Shown here piece after piece: positions 23,386 to 31,206 of a DNA stretch of 54,465 nt. Numbering within the stretch: the first letter of the stretch is position 1; every line of letters starts with the position of its first letter. Below the pieces are notes generated by a model. The model ran no database searches, was not told the DNA's origin, and saw nothing but the letters and a program-made list of their open reading frames with translations. This DNA is from Rubrivivax sp. (GTDB taxonomy: Bacteria; Pseudomonadota; Gammaproteobacteria; Burkholderiales; Burkholderiaceae_C), in NCBI GenBank assembly GCA_021300575.1, contig JAJTDM010000016.1:1-54465 (forward strand), written 5' to 3'. Both the position numbers and the translations under genes were made by a program.

Positions 23386-26087
23386 TCTAGCTTCTCCTCG
23401 ATCCACTCCCACCGCTTGTCCTTGACCATGACGAAGCGGCAGCGCCCCTCGGACAGGTTCGCCCACAGGCCTCCGATCAGTCTGTCATCCTCTGCGCTGA
23501 CCCACCGATCTGCACCCTTGTATTCCACGGCCAGAATTGGCCCGGGCTGGTCTGCACTGCCGGGAAGCTGACACAGGAAGTCCGGGTAGAAGCGTCCGTC
23601 CGCCTTCTGCAGGAAGAACGAACTTCCTTCGCGTCGAACAAGGTTTCGCACCCAGAATCGGATGCGTCCTTGCTGTGCCTGAATGTCCAGCCAGCAGGCG
23701 CACTCGAATTCCTCTTTGCTGTCGAAGTCGCCAATACGACCGTAGAAGTGCTGGCGGAAGTCAAAGTGCCCGAATCGGCCGTCGTAGTCACGGCTGGGTG
23801 CGTACGCCTGTGAATGGAATTCGAACGCGTAACGATCCGTCACCGCGACGCGCGAGGCCGCGTCTTCTCCGAAAAGCGCCTGCTGGAACGCTTTGCCCAC
23901 TGCATGCCTACGCAGATCTCGAATGCGTCCATCCAACAAATTGCGCACCATGAACTTCTGCAGATTGGCACGTGCCAGCGTAAACCCCTCGCGGCGTAAC
24001 AGTTCTGTCAGCCACTTGGCAACAAAGGCTTGCTTGCTCGCATGGGTGAGTGAAGGCTCCGGAAGGTTTCGGCACAGCCACGTCGCGAGACGTACTTCGT
24101 CCCAGTGCTCGGGCTGATAGACCAAGCCCAGGTCACGTTGCAGATCGGGCAGGAAGCGCGACACCACCTTGCCGCTTTCGCCATCAACATCAATCTCGCC
24201 GCCCTCGGACACCTTCAGGCCCGCACCCAGCGCAGTGATGTCCCCGGCAGTCGGCGCAGCGTCGAGCGTTGACAAGTCCCACGGGTAGTCGAGGACTTCC
24301 GGGTCATCGAACAGTTGCAGCTCACCCTGAATGCGCAAGGCCAACTGCGGCACGCGGAAACGCTCCCCCAACTCGGCCGGCGTCTGAAAGAACTCGATGG
24401 CCTTGGTACGGCTGATCTCGGCTGCCTCGACGATGGCCGCCGCCGCCGATTCGCTGGTGACCGAGGCCTTGAGCACCTCTGCCTCGTCCTGGGTCAGCGG
24501 CGTGGTGATGGTCAGCGTGTTGAGCTTGCCGTCCCAGCTCACCTTGTCGCGCACCGGTTTGGGCACGCTCTTGAGGTCAGGCTTCTCGGTCAACGTGATC
24601 GCCACCGGACGAACCACGACGCGCCCGGCGTGACCTTCCAAGTCCAGTCGCGCCTGCTCAGCCTTGGCGGCGGTGACGAACTCGGTCACCTCCCGTCGAT
24701 CGAAGCCCGCGCCCGCCACCAGACGATCTCTCAGCGCACCTGCCGTCTCGGCAAAGTTGAGCGACACCACGAAGGCGTAGGACTGATTCAACGCCTTGGC
24801 CTGCCGATGGCTGGCGCCGGGTTGGCGCAACACGCGCCCGAGCAACTGCTCCACCGCCGTGGCCGATGACAGCGAGGCCATGCTGACCAGGATGTAGGCG
24901 AACGGGCAGTCCCAACCTTCGGTCAACGCTTTCTGGGTGATGACGAACCTCACCGGGCAGGCCGGGTCGGCAATGCCCAGCTTGTAGTCGGCGTCTATCT
25001 GCTCCAGCCCCTTTTCCTCACCCGTGGCCACCACGATCTCGCTCGACGGGATGCCATGGTTGGTGACCAGCTCGCTCTTTACGCGGTCGACGTCCAGCGT
25101 GTCCACCCCCGCACGCCGAGGTTCTGCCTGAATCAACACCAGCGGCCGCAGGTAGGGGCTGCCCGCGCGGCGTTCCTCATCGGCGAGCTTGTGCAGGGCG
25201 TCGCGCCGGCCGATGGCGTCGGCCAGACACTGTTGCCAGTTCGGCTCGGTTTGCAGGACCACGGGCAGCTTGATCATTTCCTCCGCCTTCAACTCGGCGG
25301 CGGAGACGCTGTGCAGCACGTTGCTGGGCGTGCGTTCCAGGTCGGGCGTGGCGGTCAGCTCCATCACGCCACTGGGGCGGAAGCGCGCCAGCATGTCGAA
25401 GGCCAGTTCGGTGCGGCTGTTGTGTGCCTCGTCCACCACCACAAAGGGCCGCCGCAGGCGCAGCACGTTGGCCAGCGAGCATGGCGTCGTGCGTTCAGCA
25501 CCAACGCCCTCGCTCAACAAGCCGTCGCGCTGGGTGGGCGACAGGTTGTCGAAGTGGTGCATCAGCGCGCCGCTGCTCTGGTACACCTTGCGGGACTCCT
25601 CGTCTTCCACCTGAAACGCCTGCCGGGTGGCGACGATGATCGTGGTCGAGGTGTCCAGCGTCGCGCGGGTCACGCTCTTGGCTTCGTCCAGATCCATCAC
25701 CGTGATGGGCCCGGCCTCTCGCAGCGCCGTGTGGTACGGGTGCAGGCGGTCGCGCAGCGCCCGCAAGGTCTGCTCCCGGATGGGTTTGCTCGGCACCAGC
25801 CACAGAATCACGCTGTGCTCGCAGCGCAGCAGGTGGGTGTTGACCAACGCCACGCTTTTGGCCGCCAGCCAGGTCTTGCCACCGCCAGTGGGCACGCGCA
25901 GGCAGAAGTACGGCATGTCGGCGGGAAAGCCCGACAGCGGGTGGTACGCATTGCCACGCCCCCACAGGCGTTCCGTGGTGGCGGTGAAGGCGATCGACGG
26001 CGAAGGTAGCTCGTGGCAGGCCTTGAAATAGTTCTCGACACTGTCGAGCACCTGCTGCTGGTAGGTTTTCGGGGAAAAGCTGCTCAT
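23382..26087 (-). CDS. res: Type III restriction enzyme, Res subunit
   Basis: A 901-residue helicase-nuclease. The superfamily 2 motor shows Walker A 'PTGGGKT' (66-72), 'VVDEAHNS' with DEAH at 219-222, 'TATPDLERTP', 'TEGWDCPFAYILVSM' and 'EQLLGRVLRQPGA'. The C terminus carries a PD-(D/E)xK nuclease signature: P835-D836 in 'RFYPDFL' and E855-x-K857 in 'VEYKGAD'. With Mod it cleaves DNA carrying unmethylated, usually head-to-head, recognition sites. The start overlaps the small upstream gene by ATGA. All nuclease and motor residues seem intact. Confidence 0.93.
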   Translation of the reverse strand: MSSFSPKTYQQQVLDSVENYFKACHELPSPSIAFTATTERLWGRGNAYHPLSGFPADMPYFCLRVPTGGGKTWLAAKSVALVNTHLLRCEHSVILWLVPSKPIREQTLRALRDRLHPYHTALREAGPITVMDLDEAKSVTRATLDTSTTIIVATRQAFQVEDEESRKVYQSSGALMHHFDNLSPTQRDGLLSEGVGAERTTPCSLANVLRLRRPFVVVDEAHNSRTELAFDMLARFRPSGVMELTATPDLERTPSNVLHSVSAAELKAEEMIKLPVVLQTEPNWQQCLADAIGRRDALHKLADEERRAGSPYLRPLVLIQAEPRRAGVDTLDVDRVKSELVTNHGIPSSEIVVATGEEKGLEQIDADYKLGIADPACPVRFVITQKALTEGWDCPFAYILVSMASLSSATAVEQLLGRVLRQPGASHRQAKALNQSYAFVVSLNFAETAGALRDRLVAGAGFDRREVTEFVTAAKAEQARLDLEGHAGRVVVRPVAITLTEKPDLKSVPKPVRDKVSWDGKLNTLTITTPLTQDEAEVLKASVTSESAAAAIVEAAEISRTKAIEFFQTPAELGERFRVPQLALRIQGELQLFDDPEVLDYPWDLSTLDAAPTAGDITALGAGLKVSEGGEIDVDGESGKVVSRFLPDLQRDLGLVYQPEHWDEVRLATWLCRNLPEPSLTHASKQAFVAKWLTELLRREGFTLARANLQKFMVRNLLDGRIRDLRRHAVGKAFQQALFGEDAASRVAVTDRYAFEFHSQAYAPSRDYDGRFGHFDFRQHFYGRIGDFDSKEEFECACWLDIQAQQGRIRFWVRNLVRREGSSFFLQKADGRFYPDFLCQLPGSADQPGPILAVEYKGADRWVSAEDDRLIGGLWANLSEGRCRFVMVKDKRWEWIEEKLE

Positions 26088-26311
26088 GGCTTCCCGTCCG
26101 CGTAGGGCGCGGGCGGCTCCTGTACGGCCGGCGCGTGGGCAGAGACCGCTGTCGGTGGACAGATGGTCTCAAGCACACCATGCCGGCTGACGACGATGGC
26201 AGTGCCCGTCTGCGCCGCGAGTTCACGCGCGCGCTGCGCTGCACGGTGCATCGCGGCCACCGAAAGGCGCAGGTCGGCATCGCTGGCGGCGGCGATGGGT
26301 TGCGGGTTCAT
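26084..26311 (-). CDS. Small protein between zeta-like kinase and res, candidate antitoxin
   Basis: A 75-residue protein with no firm family assignment. Its middle is predicted helical ('LRLSVAAMHRAAQRAREL'), followed by a short strand-like 'TAIVVSRHGVLE', then a Pro/Ala-rich tail. Small proteins of this shape are found directly after zeta-like kinases, where they are presumed antitoxins. It overlaps the zeta-like gene upstream and res downstream by 4 bases each (both ATGA), so all three are translated together. The antitoxin role is an inference from position and size. Confidence 0.7.
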   Translation of the reverse strand: MNPQPIAAASDADLRLSVAAMHRAAQRARELAAQTGTAIVVSRHGVLETICPPTAVSAHAPAVQEPPAPYADGKP

Positions 26312-26832
26312 GGCTTTTCACTCCAATCGAGCAATACGGGCTGGGGGCCTGCGTTGTCGTAAAGCGCCCAGGCATCGACCAGGGGCGCATACAGGTTTGT
26401 GAAGTTCTCCCGGCCTGCGGCAAAGCGTCGCCGGATCGTCTCTTCCGGGATGTGGTGCCCACCTTGTTGCACGCGCTGTGCCACGCGGGCGATGGCTGCC
26501 TCGGGGCCGTCGAGTTGCAGGAAGATCAGCTTGACGCGGTAGCCAGCGGCCTGCCAGGTGCGGATGTGGTGCAGGTAGCCGCGCCCGGCGAGAGTGGTTT
26601 CAAAAGCGAAGCTCTCGCGGGCCGCGAAGTGCCGGGCCAGTTCCTGCAGCATCAGGCGGCCGGCCTGCACCGCAGCGGTCTCGGGTGCAAACGGCGCCAG
26701 CCCGGCAGCGATCAGATCAGCGTTGACGAATACCGGGCACCCGGCCTCGTTGGGCAGGAACTCGCGCGCGAACGTCGTCTTGCCCGCGCCGTTGGGGCCG
26801 GCGATGACGATGACCTTCAACGCATCGAGCAC
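26308..26832 (-). CDS. Zeta-toxin-family kinase
   Basis: A 174-residue P-loop kinase of the zeta toxin/AAA group. Walker A is 'GPNGAGKTTFAREF', followed by 'VFVNADLIAAGLAPF' with the catalytic-type Asp, 'FAFETTLAGRGYLHHI', and the Arg-rich lid 'ETIRRRFAAGRENF'. Zeta toxins phosphorylate UDP-N-acetylglucosamine and block cell-wall synthesis; small proteobacterial members like this one may use other substrates. The GTG at 26832 is preceded by a strong GGAGG 7 bases upstream and lies 2 bases after the mod stop. It sits between mod and res, so restriction-modification and this kinase are one transcript. Confidence 0.88.
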   Translation of the reverse strand: MLDALKVIVIAGPNGAGKTTFAREFLPNEAGCPVFVNADLIAAGLAPFAPETAAVQAGRLMLQELARHFAARESFAFETTLAGRGYLHHIRTWQAAGYRVKLIFLQLDGPEAAIARVAQRVQQGGHHIPEETIRRRFAAGRENFTNLYAPLVDAWALYDNAGPQPVLLDWSEKP

Positions 26833-26834
26833 AG

Positions 26835-28427
26835 CTACACCTCCAGCGCGTAAGGGGTTTGCTTGAAGGTGATGCCCTCGCGTGCGGCGCGGCCGCCCAT
26901 GCGGTTGGCGGCGGCGTAGATCACTTTGGGGCCTGCGAACTTTGGCAGCACATCGAAGACCGGGCCGGTAAGGACGTTACCGCCAGCGACCGAACGGTCT
27001 TTGAGGATGCCGTTGTAGAGCAGGTAGATCGCGCGGCCCTCGTGCACGCCGAGCAGCGGCGAATCGGCTTGGCCCGTGTAGCCGGTGCCGGTCTCTGCGA
27101 ACCAGACGAACTCGGCCAGTTGAGCAAAGGTCACGTCGTGCCGGATCTGACCTGCGGCATCGAAGAGTGGTTCGGACGAAAGGCGATTGAACTGGAAGCC
27201 ACCCCCGCGGCCTTCGACGGCGATGCCCTTGGCGCGGGTGTAACCACTGGCGACGCGCTTGACGCGCTCGGCGGTTACGTCGCGGGCGATGCTCTCGTCC
27301 ATCTCGATCAGGATGAAGCGGCGCTTGCCGCCGTCCTCGACGTTCTGCTTCAGCACGGCATGACCGGTGGTGCCGGAGCCGGCGAAGCTGTCTAGGATCA
27401 ATTCACCGGGCTTGGTTGCGATCTGGATGACGCGCTGGATCAGCCGTGTCGGCTTGGGCGTGTCAAACGCGGTCTGTGTACCAAACAGGCTCTGAACCTC
27501 TTTTCGTGCTTCATCTGTATGGCCGACTTCTTCGTGCGGCCACCACGTCCATGGAACGAAGCCTCCCACCTCTGACAGATAGCGAATCACGTTGGGCTGT
27601 GAATCACCGTTCTTACCAAAGTAGATGCGCCCTTCGGCCTTGAGCTTCAAGAACTCACTTTCGATGGTTGACCAGCAGCGCCCTTCCGGGGGCTTCAGCT
27701 TCTTCCCTGTGGGAGTTTCGATCTCATACATTTGATTGGGACGGTAGCCTTGTGCGGTCATCGGAATGCCCCGCCACCGCCCCTTCGGATCATTGTTCGG
27801 GTTCTTGTAAACGGCCGACTGCTTCTCGTCGATGGGGACGCGGTTACGAACCTCCTGGAACAGCGCCGGCCTTTTGGCATAAACGACTAGGTACTCGTGC
27901 ACATCGCCGATCGCGCCCCGGTTTTCGCGTGAGTAGCGCTTTTGCCAGACATTGCTGGCGACGAAATTGGATGCCCCGAAAATCTCGTCCATCAGTAGTC
28001 GCAGCGTCGCCACCTCGTTGTCGTCAATGGACACGAAGATCGCCCCATCCTCGCGCAGGAACTGTTTCAACAGAACCAGGCGCGGGTACATCATGGACAG
28101 CCAGCGGTCGTGCCTGTCCAGCGTCTCGCCTTCCTTCCCGACCACATTACCCAGCCACTTGCGGATCTCGGGGCTGTTGACGTTGTCGTTGTAGACCCAT
28201 CCTTCGTTGCCGGTGTTGTAGGGCGGGTCGATGTAGATGCACTTCACCTGGCCGGCATAGCGCGGCAGCAGGGCCTTGAGCGCATGCAGGTTGTCGCCCT
28301 GCACGATGAGGTTGCCGCTGCCGCTGTCGCCGCAGGAGAGCTCTGGCACCGGCTCCAGCAGGCGGAATGGCACTTCCTTGTGATGCTTGACGACGGCTTC
28401 CTTGCCGATCCAGTTCAGTGTGGGCAT
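26835..28427 (-). CDS. mod: Type III DNA N6-adenine methyltransferase, Mod subunit
   Basis: A 530-residue beta-class adenine methyltransferase. The catalytic motif 'DPPYNTG' (67-70 for DPPY) comes first, and the SAM-binding motif 'DSFAGSGTTGHAVL' (FAGSGTT at 348-354) comes after the target-recognition region (about 160-320). That order is standard for type III Mod. It also has 'FVSIDDNE' and 'TPKPTRLIQRVI'. It methylates one strand of an asymmetric site and gives sequence specificity to Res. GAGG lies about 5 bases before the ATG. The sequence around 27400-28000 is visibly poorer in G+C than flanking genes, which suggests transfer. The start lies just inside the remnant of vapC. Confidence 0.93.
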   Translation of the reverse strand: MPTLNWIGKEAVVKHHKEVPFRLLEPVPELSCGDSGSGNLIVQGDNLHALKALLPRYAGQVKCIYIDPPYNTGNEGWVYNDNVNSPEIRKWLGNVVGKEGETLDRHDRWLSMMYPRLVLLKQFLREDGAIFVSIDDNEVATLRLLMDEIFGASNFVASNVWQKRYSRENRGAIGDVHEYLVVYAKRPALFQEVRNRVPIDEKQSAVYKNPNNDPKGRWRGIPMTAQGYRPNQMYEIETPTGKKLKPPEGRCWSTIESEFLKLKAEGRIYFGKNGDSQPNVIRYLSEVGGFVPWTWWPHEEVGHTDEARKEVQSLFGTQTAFDTPKPTRLIQRVIQIATKPGELILDSFAGSGTTGHAVLKQNVEDGGKRRFILIEMDESIARDVTAERVKRVASGYTRAKGIAVEGRGGGFQFNRLSSEPLFDAAGQIRHDVTFAQLAEFVWFAETGTGYTGQADSPLLGVHEGRAIYLLYNGILKDRSVAGGNVLTGPVFDVLPKFAGPKVIYAAANRMGGRAAREGITFKQTPYALEV

Positions 28428-28573
28428 AGCGCCTCGTGATCTTCAGTTCTTGCGGGCGTTGTTGCCGCTATCGCCTTGCCAGCCAGACCTTCCAGTGCCG
28501 CGCGTGCGCTTTGGTGAAAGTCACCACCGGAACGGGGCGCGTCGACCAGCGGGTTGTTATCAACCGCGATCAC
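28415..28573 (-). pseudogene. Truncated VapC (PIN-domain) remnant
   Basis: From a GTG at 28573, overlapping the vapB stop region as vapC genes usually do, 52 codons are open. The first ~34 resemble the start of a PIN-domain toxin: 'VIAVDNNPLVDA' where intact VapC has VDTNxLVYA, then 'FHQSARAALEGLAG'. After about 28470 the similarity ends, and the frame runs into the start of mod. The first acidic residue (D5) is kept, but the rest of the nuclease is lost, so no active toxin can be made. This looks like a scar left by arrival of the defence operon. Confidence 0.75.
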
Positions 28574-28805
28574 GGCAGATCTCGTCGCGAATGAGTTCCC
28601 AGCTGGCATATTCGAATTCCGGGTTCAGGCCGTCACCTGCAAAGGGCTTCAGAGCGAAGGGCATGCGGCGCTTCTGCTGAGCGCGCGCACGCAGCGCCAG
28701 TTGCAGGCCCTCCTCGATGACGGCGCCCAGCGTCGTGCCTTCCTGCCGTGCCAGGCGCTTGCTCCGCTCCAGCAGAGCGTCCTGTATTTCGATGGTGGTC
28801 TTCAT
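28560..28805 (-). CDS. VapB-like antitoxin (orphaned)
   Basis: An 81-residue antitoxin of the DUF2191/VapB type: 'MKTTIEIQDALLERSKRLA' makes the ribbon-helix-like DNA-binding start, with 'GTTLGAVIEEGLQLALRAR' following and a toxin-wrapping C terminus. Its toxin gene downstream is truncated, so it is now an orphan. The ATG overlaps the stop of the upstream hydrolase-like gene (TGATG) without a good ribosome site of its own. It may persist as a repressor or simply be decaying. Confidence 0.85.
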   Translation of the reverse strand: MKTTIEIQDALLERSKRLARQEGTTLGAVIEEGLQLALRARAQQKRRMPFALKPFAGDGLNPEFEYASWELIRDEICRDRG

Positions 28806-29320
28806 CAGGAGGGCTCATGTTCATCGGAAGACGCAGAAGGTGGTTGAACTGCGCCCTGCTGCATGCGGTACCGAAACGTGCACCGCCCGTGGCCCTGCAT
28901 GATGGTGTGCTCGCGCTCCATGGTGATGTCGGGGTTGTAGCCCTGCACGAAGGTGCCGTCGCGGTTGCAGGACAGCAGGTCGCCGATGGCCTCCAGGCCC
29001 ATCTCGCGGTACATCTCGGCGTAGCGGCAGCGCGTGACGTCGAAGTCGAAGCGCTCGTCGGTGGCCTGCAGCGTGTTGGTTTCCAGCGCGCCGCCGGTCT
29101 TCCACTGGTCGTACAGGCGGATGAAGGCCGGCATGCTCGTGTCGCCGCCGGGCGAGGCCGCGGCCAGCGCCCGGCCTTCCTCGATGGCGGCCTTGCGGAT
29201 GGCCTTGTCCAGGATGTCACGCGCCTGTTCGGGGCCCAGCCGGGCCACCAACTCTTCCCAGATGGGCTTGATGACCTGGGCTTGCAAGCGGCGCTTCTCA
29301 AGAACGGGAATGGGCTGCAT
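28805..29320 (-). CDS. L-2-amino-thiazoline-4-carboxylate hydrolase-family protein
   Basis: A 171-residue protein of the ATC-hydrolase family, named after an enzyme that opens ATC on the way to L-cysteine. The C-terminal signature is clear: 'DVTRCRYAEMYREMG', 'LLSCNRDGTFVQGYNPDI' and a 'TIMQGHGRCTFRYR' end. Many family members act on other or unknown substrates, so cysteine production is only a possibility. The ATG at 29320 is chosen over upstream ATG 29359 and GTG 29368 because AGGA lies about 7 bases before it. It follows iorB on the same strand. Confidence 0.82.
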   Translation of the reverse strand: MQPIPVLEKRRLQAQVIKPIWEELVARLGPEQARDILDKAIRKAAIEEGRALAAASPGGDTSMPAFIRLYDQWKTGGALETNTLQATDERFDFDVTRCRYAEMYREMGLEAIGDLLSCNRDGTFVQGYNPDITMEREHTIMQGHGRCTFRYRMQQGAVQPPSASSDEHEPS

Positions 29321-29391
29321 GGGGTGTCCTGGGGGTGCTGACGAGGTCTCGTGCTTCATGGGCTGCACGGGCGACAGAGGCTTCGGGGGCT

Positions 29392-31206
29392 TCAGGGACT
29401 GACGCCGCCCCGATGCGGAGCCGCGCTGTTCCCGGGCTTGGACTTGCGCACCCAGCGGATGGGCTGCTCGCGCACCGCCTGGGGTGGGGCGCCGTGGTGG
29501 CGCAGGGCTTCGGCCAGGGCCTTGCCGCTGCCGTCGGCCAGGGCTGCCTCACGAGCCGCCGCCACGGCCTGCGCTGCTGCTTCGGTTTGCGCTGGCGTAC
29601 CGTTGGCGGTTGCCAGGTGCTGCAGCACGTGCAGCAACTGCTCCCGGCCGCGGTCGTGCGTGCCGCCGTAGCCCTTGACCAGCCGGCAGCAGCGCGCCAG
29701 TTCCAGGCCCAGTTCGGCTTGCTGGCGGGTGCCGTCGCGCACGGCGCCCAGCCACTGCTCGATCAGGGCCTGCTCGGCCGCCCAGCGACTGCCCAGCGGC
29801 CGCAGGGGCTTGAGCAGACCCAGCGCACGCAGCGCCAGCACGCCGGTGATGGTGTGGGTGCCGATCTTCAGCGGCAGGGCCCAGGGCTTGTCGCCCCGCG
29901 CCTGGCGCCGCGCGTCCCAGGCCTGCAGGCGCCGGGCCAGCCCGGCGGGCAGCAGGGCGGCGAACTCGGGCACGCCGGGCTTGAAGTGGTCGAAGACCTT
30001 GAGCACGTCCTGCGCGCCGGCACGCGCTTCGCCGCGCACGCGCTCCAGTCGGGCCGCACGGCTCTTGAGCTCGGCCACGCGGATCACGTCGTCGAAGGCC
30101 ATCCACACCGCCAGGCCGCGGGCCACCTCCCGTGTGATGGGCCCCTCTTCGGCGGGCTGTCCAGGCGTGGGCGCGGCCACCGCTGCCTTCGCCTGCTCCG
30201 TCTGCAGCACCGCCGCCACGCGGTCCAGGTACAGGCGGGCGTAGCCGGCGCCCTGGTAGGCGATGAGGCGCTCGCAGCCCAGCGTCAACAGGGGGTGTAA
30301 AGCGTCGGGGAAACGGGCGTCGCCGGCCAGCAGGCGCTGAGCGGCAGCGCCAGGTCCGCGAGCCCCATCAGCAGATACCCCGGTCTCGCCGTTCTGCCCT
30401 GATGCGATGGTGGCGACGTTCATGGAGCCCTTGGCCCCGGGGGCAGGCGTTGCGGTGATGGCACCTGTGGGGGTAGATGGCTGCGCTGCGTGTTTCAGTT
30501 CGCTACCTCCCAGCACCTGCGCCACAAAGGCGCCGCGCGTGCGCGCGCTGGCCACCTCGTCGCAGGCCGCAGCAAAGCCTTTGAGGCTGGCCTGGGTGGA
30601 AGCTGAGCTGCCACCGCCGGCTTTCACGGCGTCCTCGAAGTGCCGGCGCTCGAAGGGCAGCAGGCCGCTGCCGGCGATCGCCCCCAGCATCACCGCGCTC
30701 ACCACGGTGCCGTGCTGGCGTGCCAGGCCCGCCATGTCCAGCACCTGGTGCTCGCGGCTGAAGGCGGCCACCAGCCGGCGCAATGCCGCGTCGTCCAGGC
30801 GCCCGTCACCCGGCGCCATGCGCTCCAGGGTGGTGAGGGTGCGGGCCGAGGAACTGAGCACCAGCGTGCGCTCTGCACTCAGCATGCCGTTGCCGGCCTG
30901 GCGCGCGGTCTCCAGCAGCTCGGACGACACCAGCGCGTCCAGCGCACCGGGCACGGGGCTGAGGTTGAACACCAGGGGCGCACCCGAGCGCTCGCTCTCG
31001 CGCTGGGGGTCGAACTCCAGGTAATAGGTGGTCGAGCCCGTGCGCTGCGCCACGCCGGGAATGGACGTGGCCTGCGCGCGGTGACCGGCCAGGCGCGCCG
31101 CGTCCACCAGCCATTGCGTGAGCACGCCGCCGCCCTCGCCGCCAAGCGCGCAGATCAGCAGGGTGAGGGGACGGTCCGGCGCGCCGAGACGTGTACGGGC
31201 GCTCAT
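29392..31206 (-). CDS. iorB: Indolepyruvate ferredoxin oxidoreductase, beta subunit (long form)
   Basis: A 604-residue protein. The N-terminal part is the gamma-type 2-oxoacid oxidoreductase domain ('LLICALGGEGGGVLTQWL', 'TSIPGVAQRTGSTTYY'). The C-terminal part ('FDDVIRVAELKSRAARLERV', cut here as 'FDDVIRVAELKSRAARLE') matches the extension domain known as DUF6537, found in the large IorB of proteobacteria. Together with IorA it decarboxylates aryl-2-oxoacids from aromatic amino acids to acyl-CoA, passing electrons to ferredoxin. The ATG overlaps the iorA stop (ATGA). A low-complexity linker separates the domains. Confidence 0.9.
   Translation of the reverse strand: MSARTRLGAPDRPLTLLICALGGEGGGVLTQWLVDAARLAGHRAQATSIPGVAQRTGSTTYYLEFDPQRESERSGAPLVFNLSPVPGALDALVSSELLETARQAGNGMLSAERTLVLSSSARTLTTLERMAPGDGRLDDAALRRLVAAFSREHQVLDMAGLARQHGTVVSAVMLGAIAGSGLLPFERRHFEDAVKAGGGSSASTQASLKGFAAACDEVASARTRGAFVAQVLGGSELKHAAQPSTPTGAITATPAPGAKGSMNVATIASGQNGETGVSADGARGPGAAAQRLLAGDARFPDALHPLLTLGCERLIAYQGAGYARLYLDRVAAVLQTEQAKAAVAAPTPGQPAEEGPITREVARGLAVWMAFDDVIRVAELKSRAARLERVRGEARAGAQDVLKVFDHFKPGVPEFAALLPAGLARRLQAWDARRQARGDKPWALPLKIGTHTITGVLALRALGLLKPLRPLGSRWAAEQALIEQWLGAVRDGTRQQAELGLELARCCRLVKGYGGTHDRGREQLLHVLQHLATANGTPAQTEAAAQAVAAAREAALADGSGKALAEALRHHGAPPQAVREQPIRWVRKSKPGNSAAPHRGGVSP

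Noticed and set aside
23386..23466. Longer N terminus for the RhuM-family protein
   Set aside because: The extra 27 codons lie inside res and lack family character; the GTG at 23385 overlaps the res stop and has a ribosome site.
28427..28609. Functional 64-residue gene between vapB and mod
   Set aside because: The sequence is a clipped PIN-domain start joined to unrelated codons, so it is better read as a vapC remnant.
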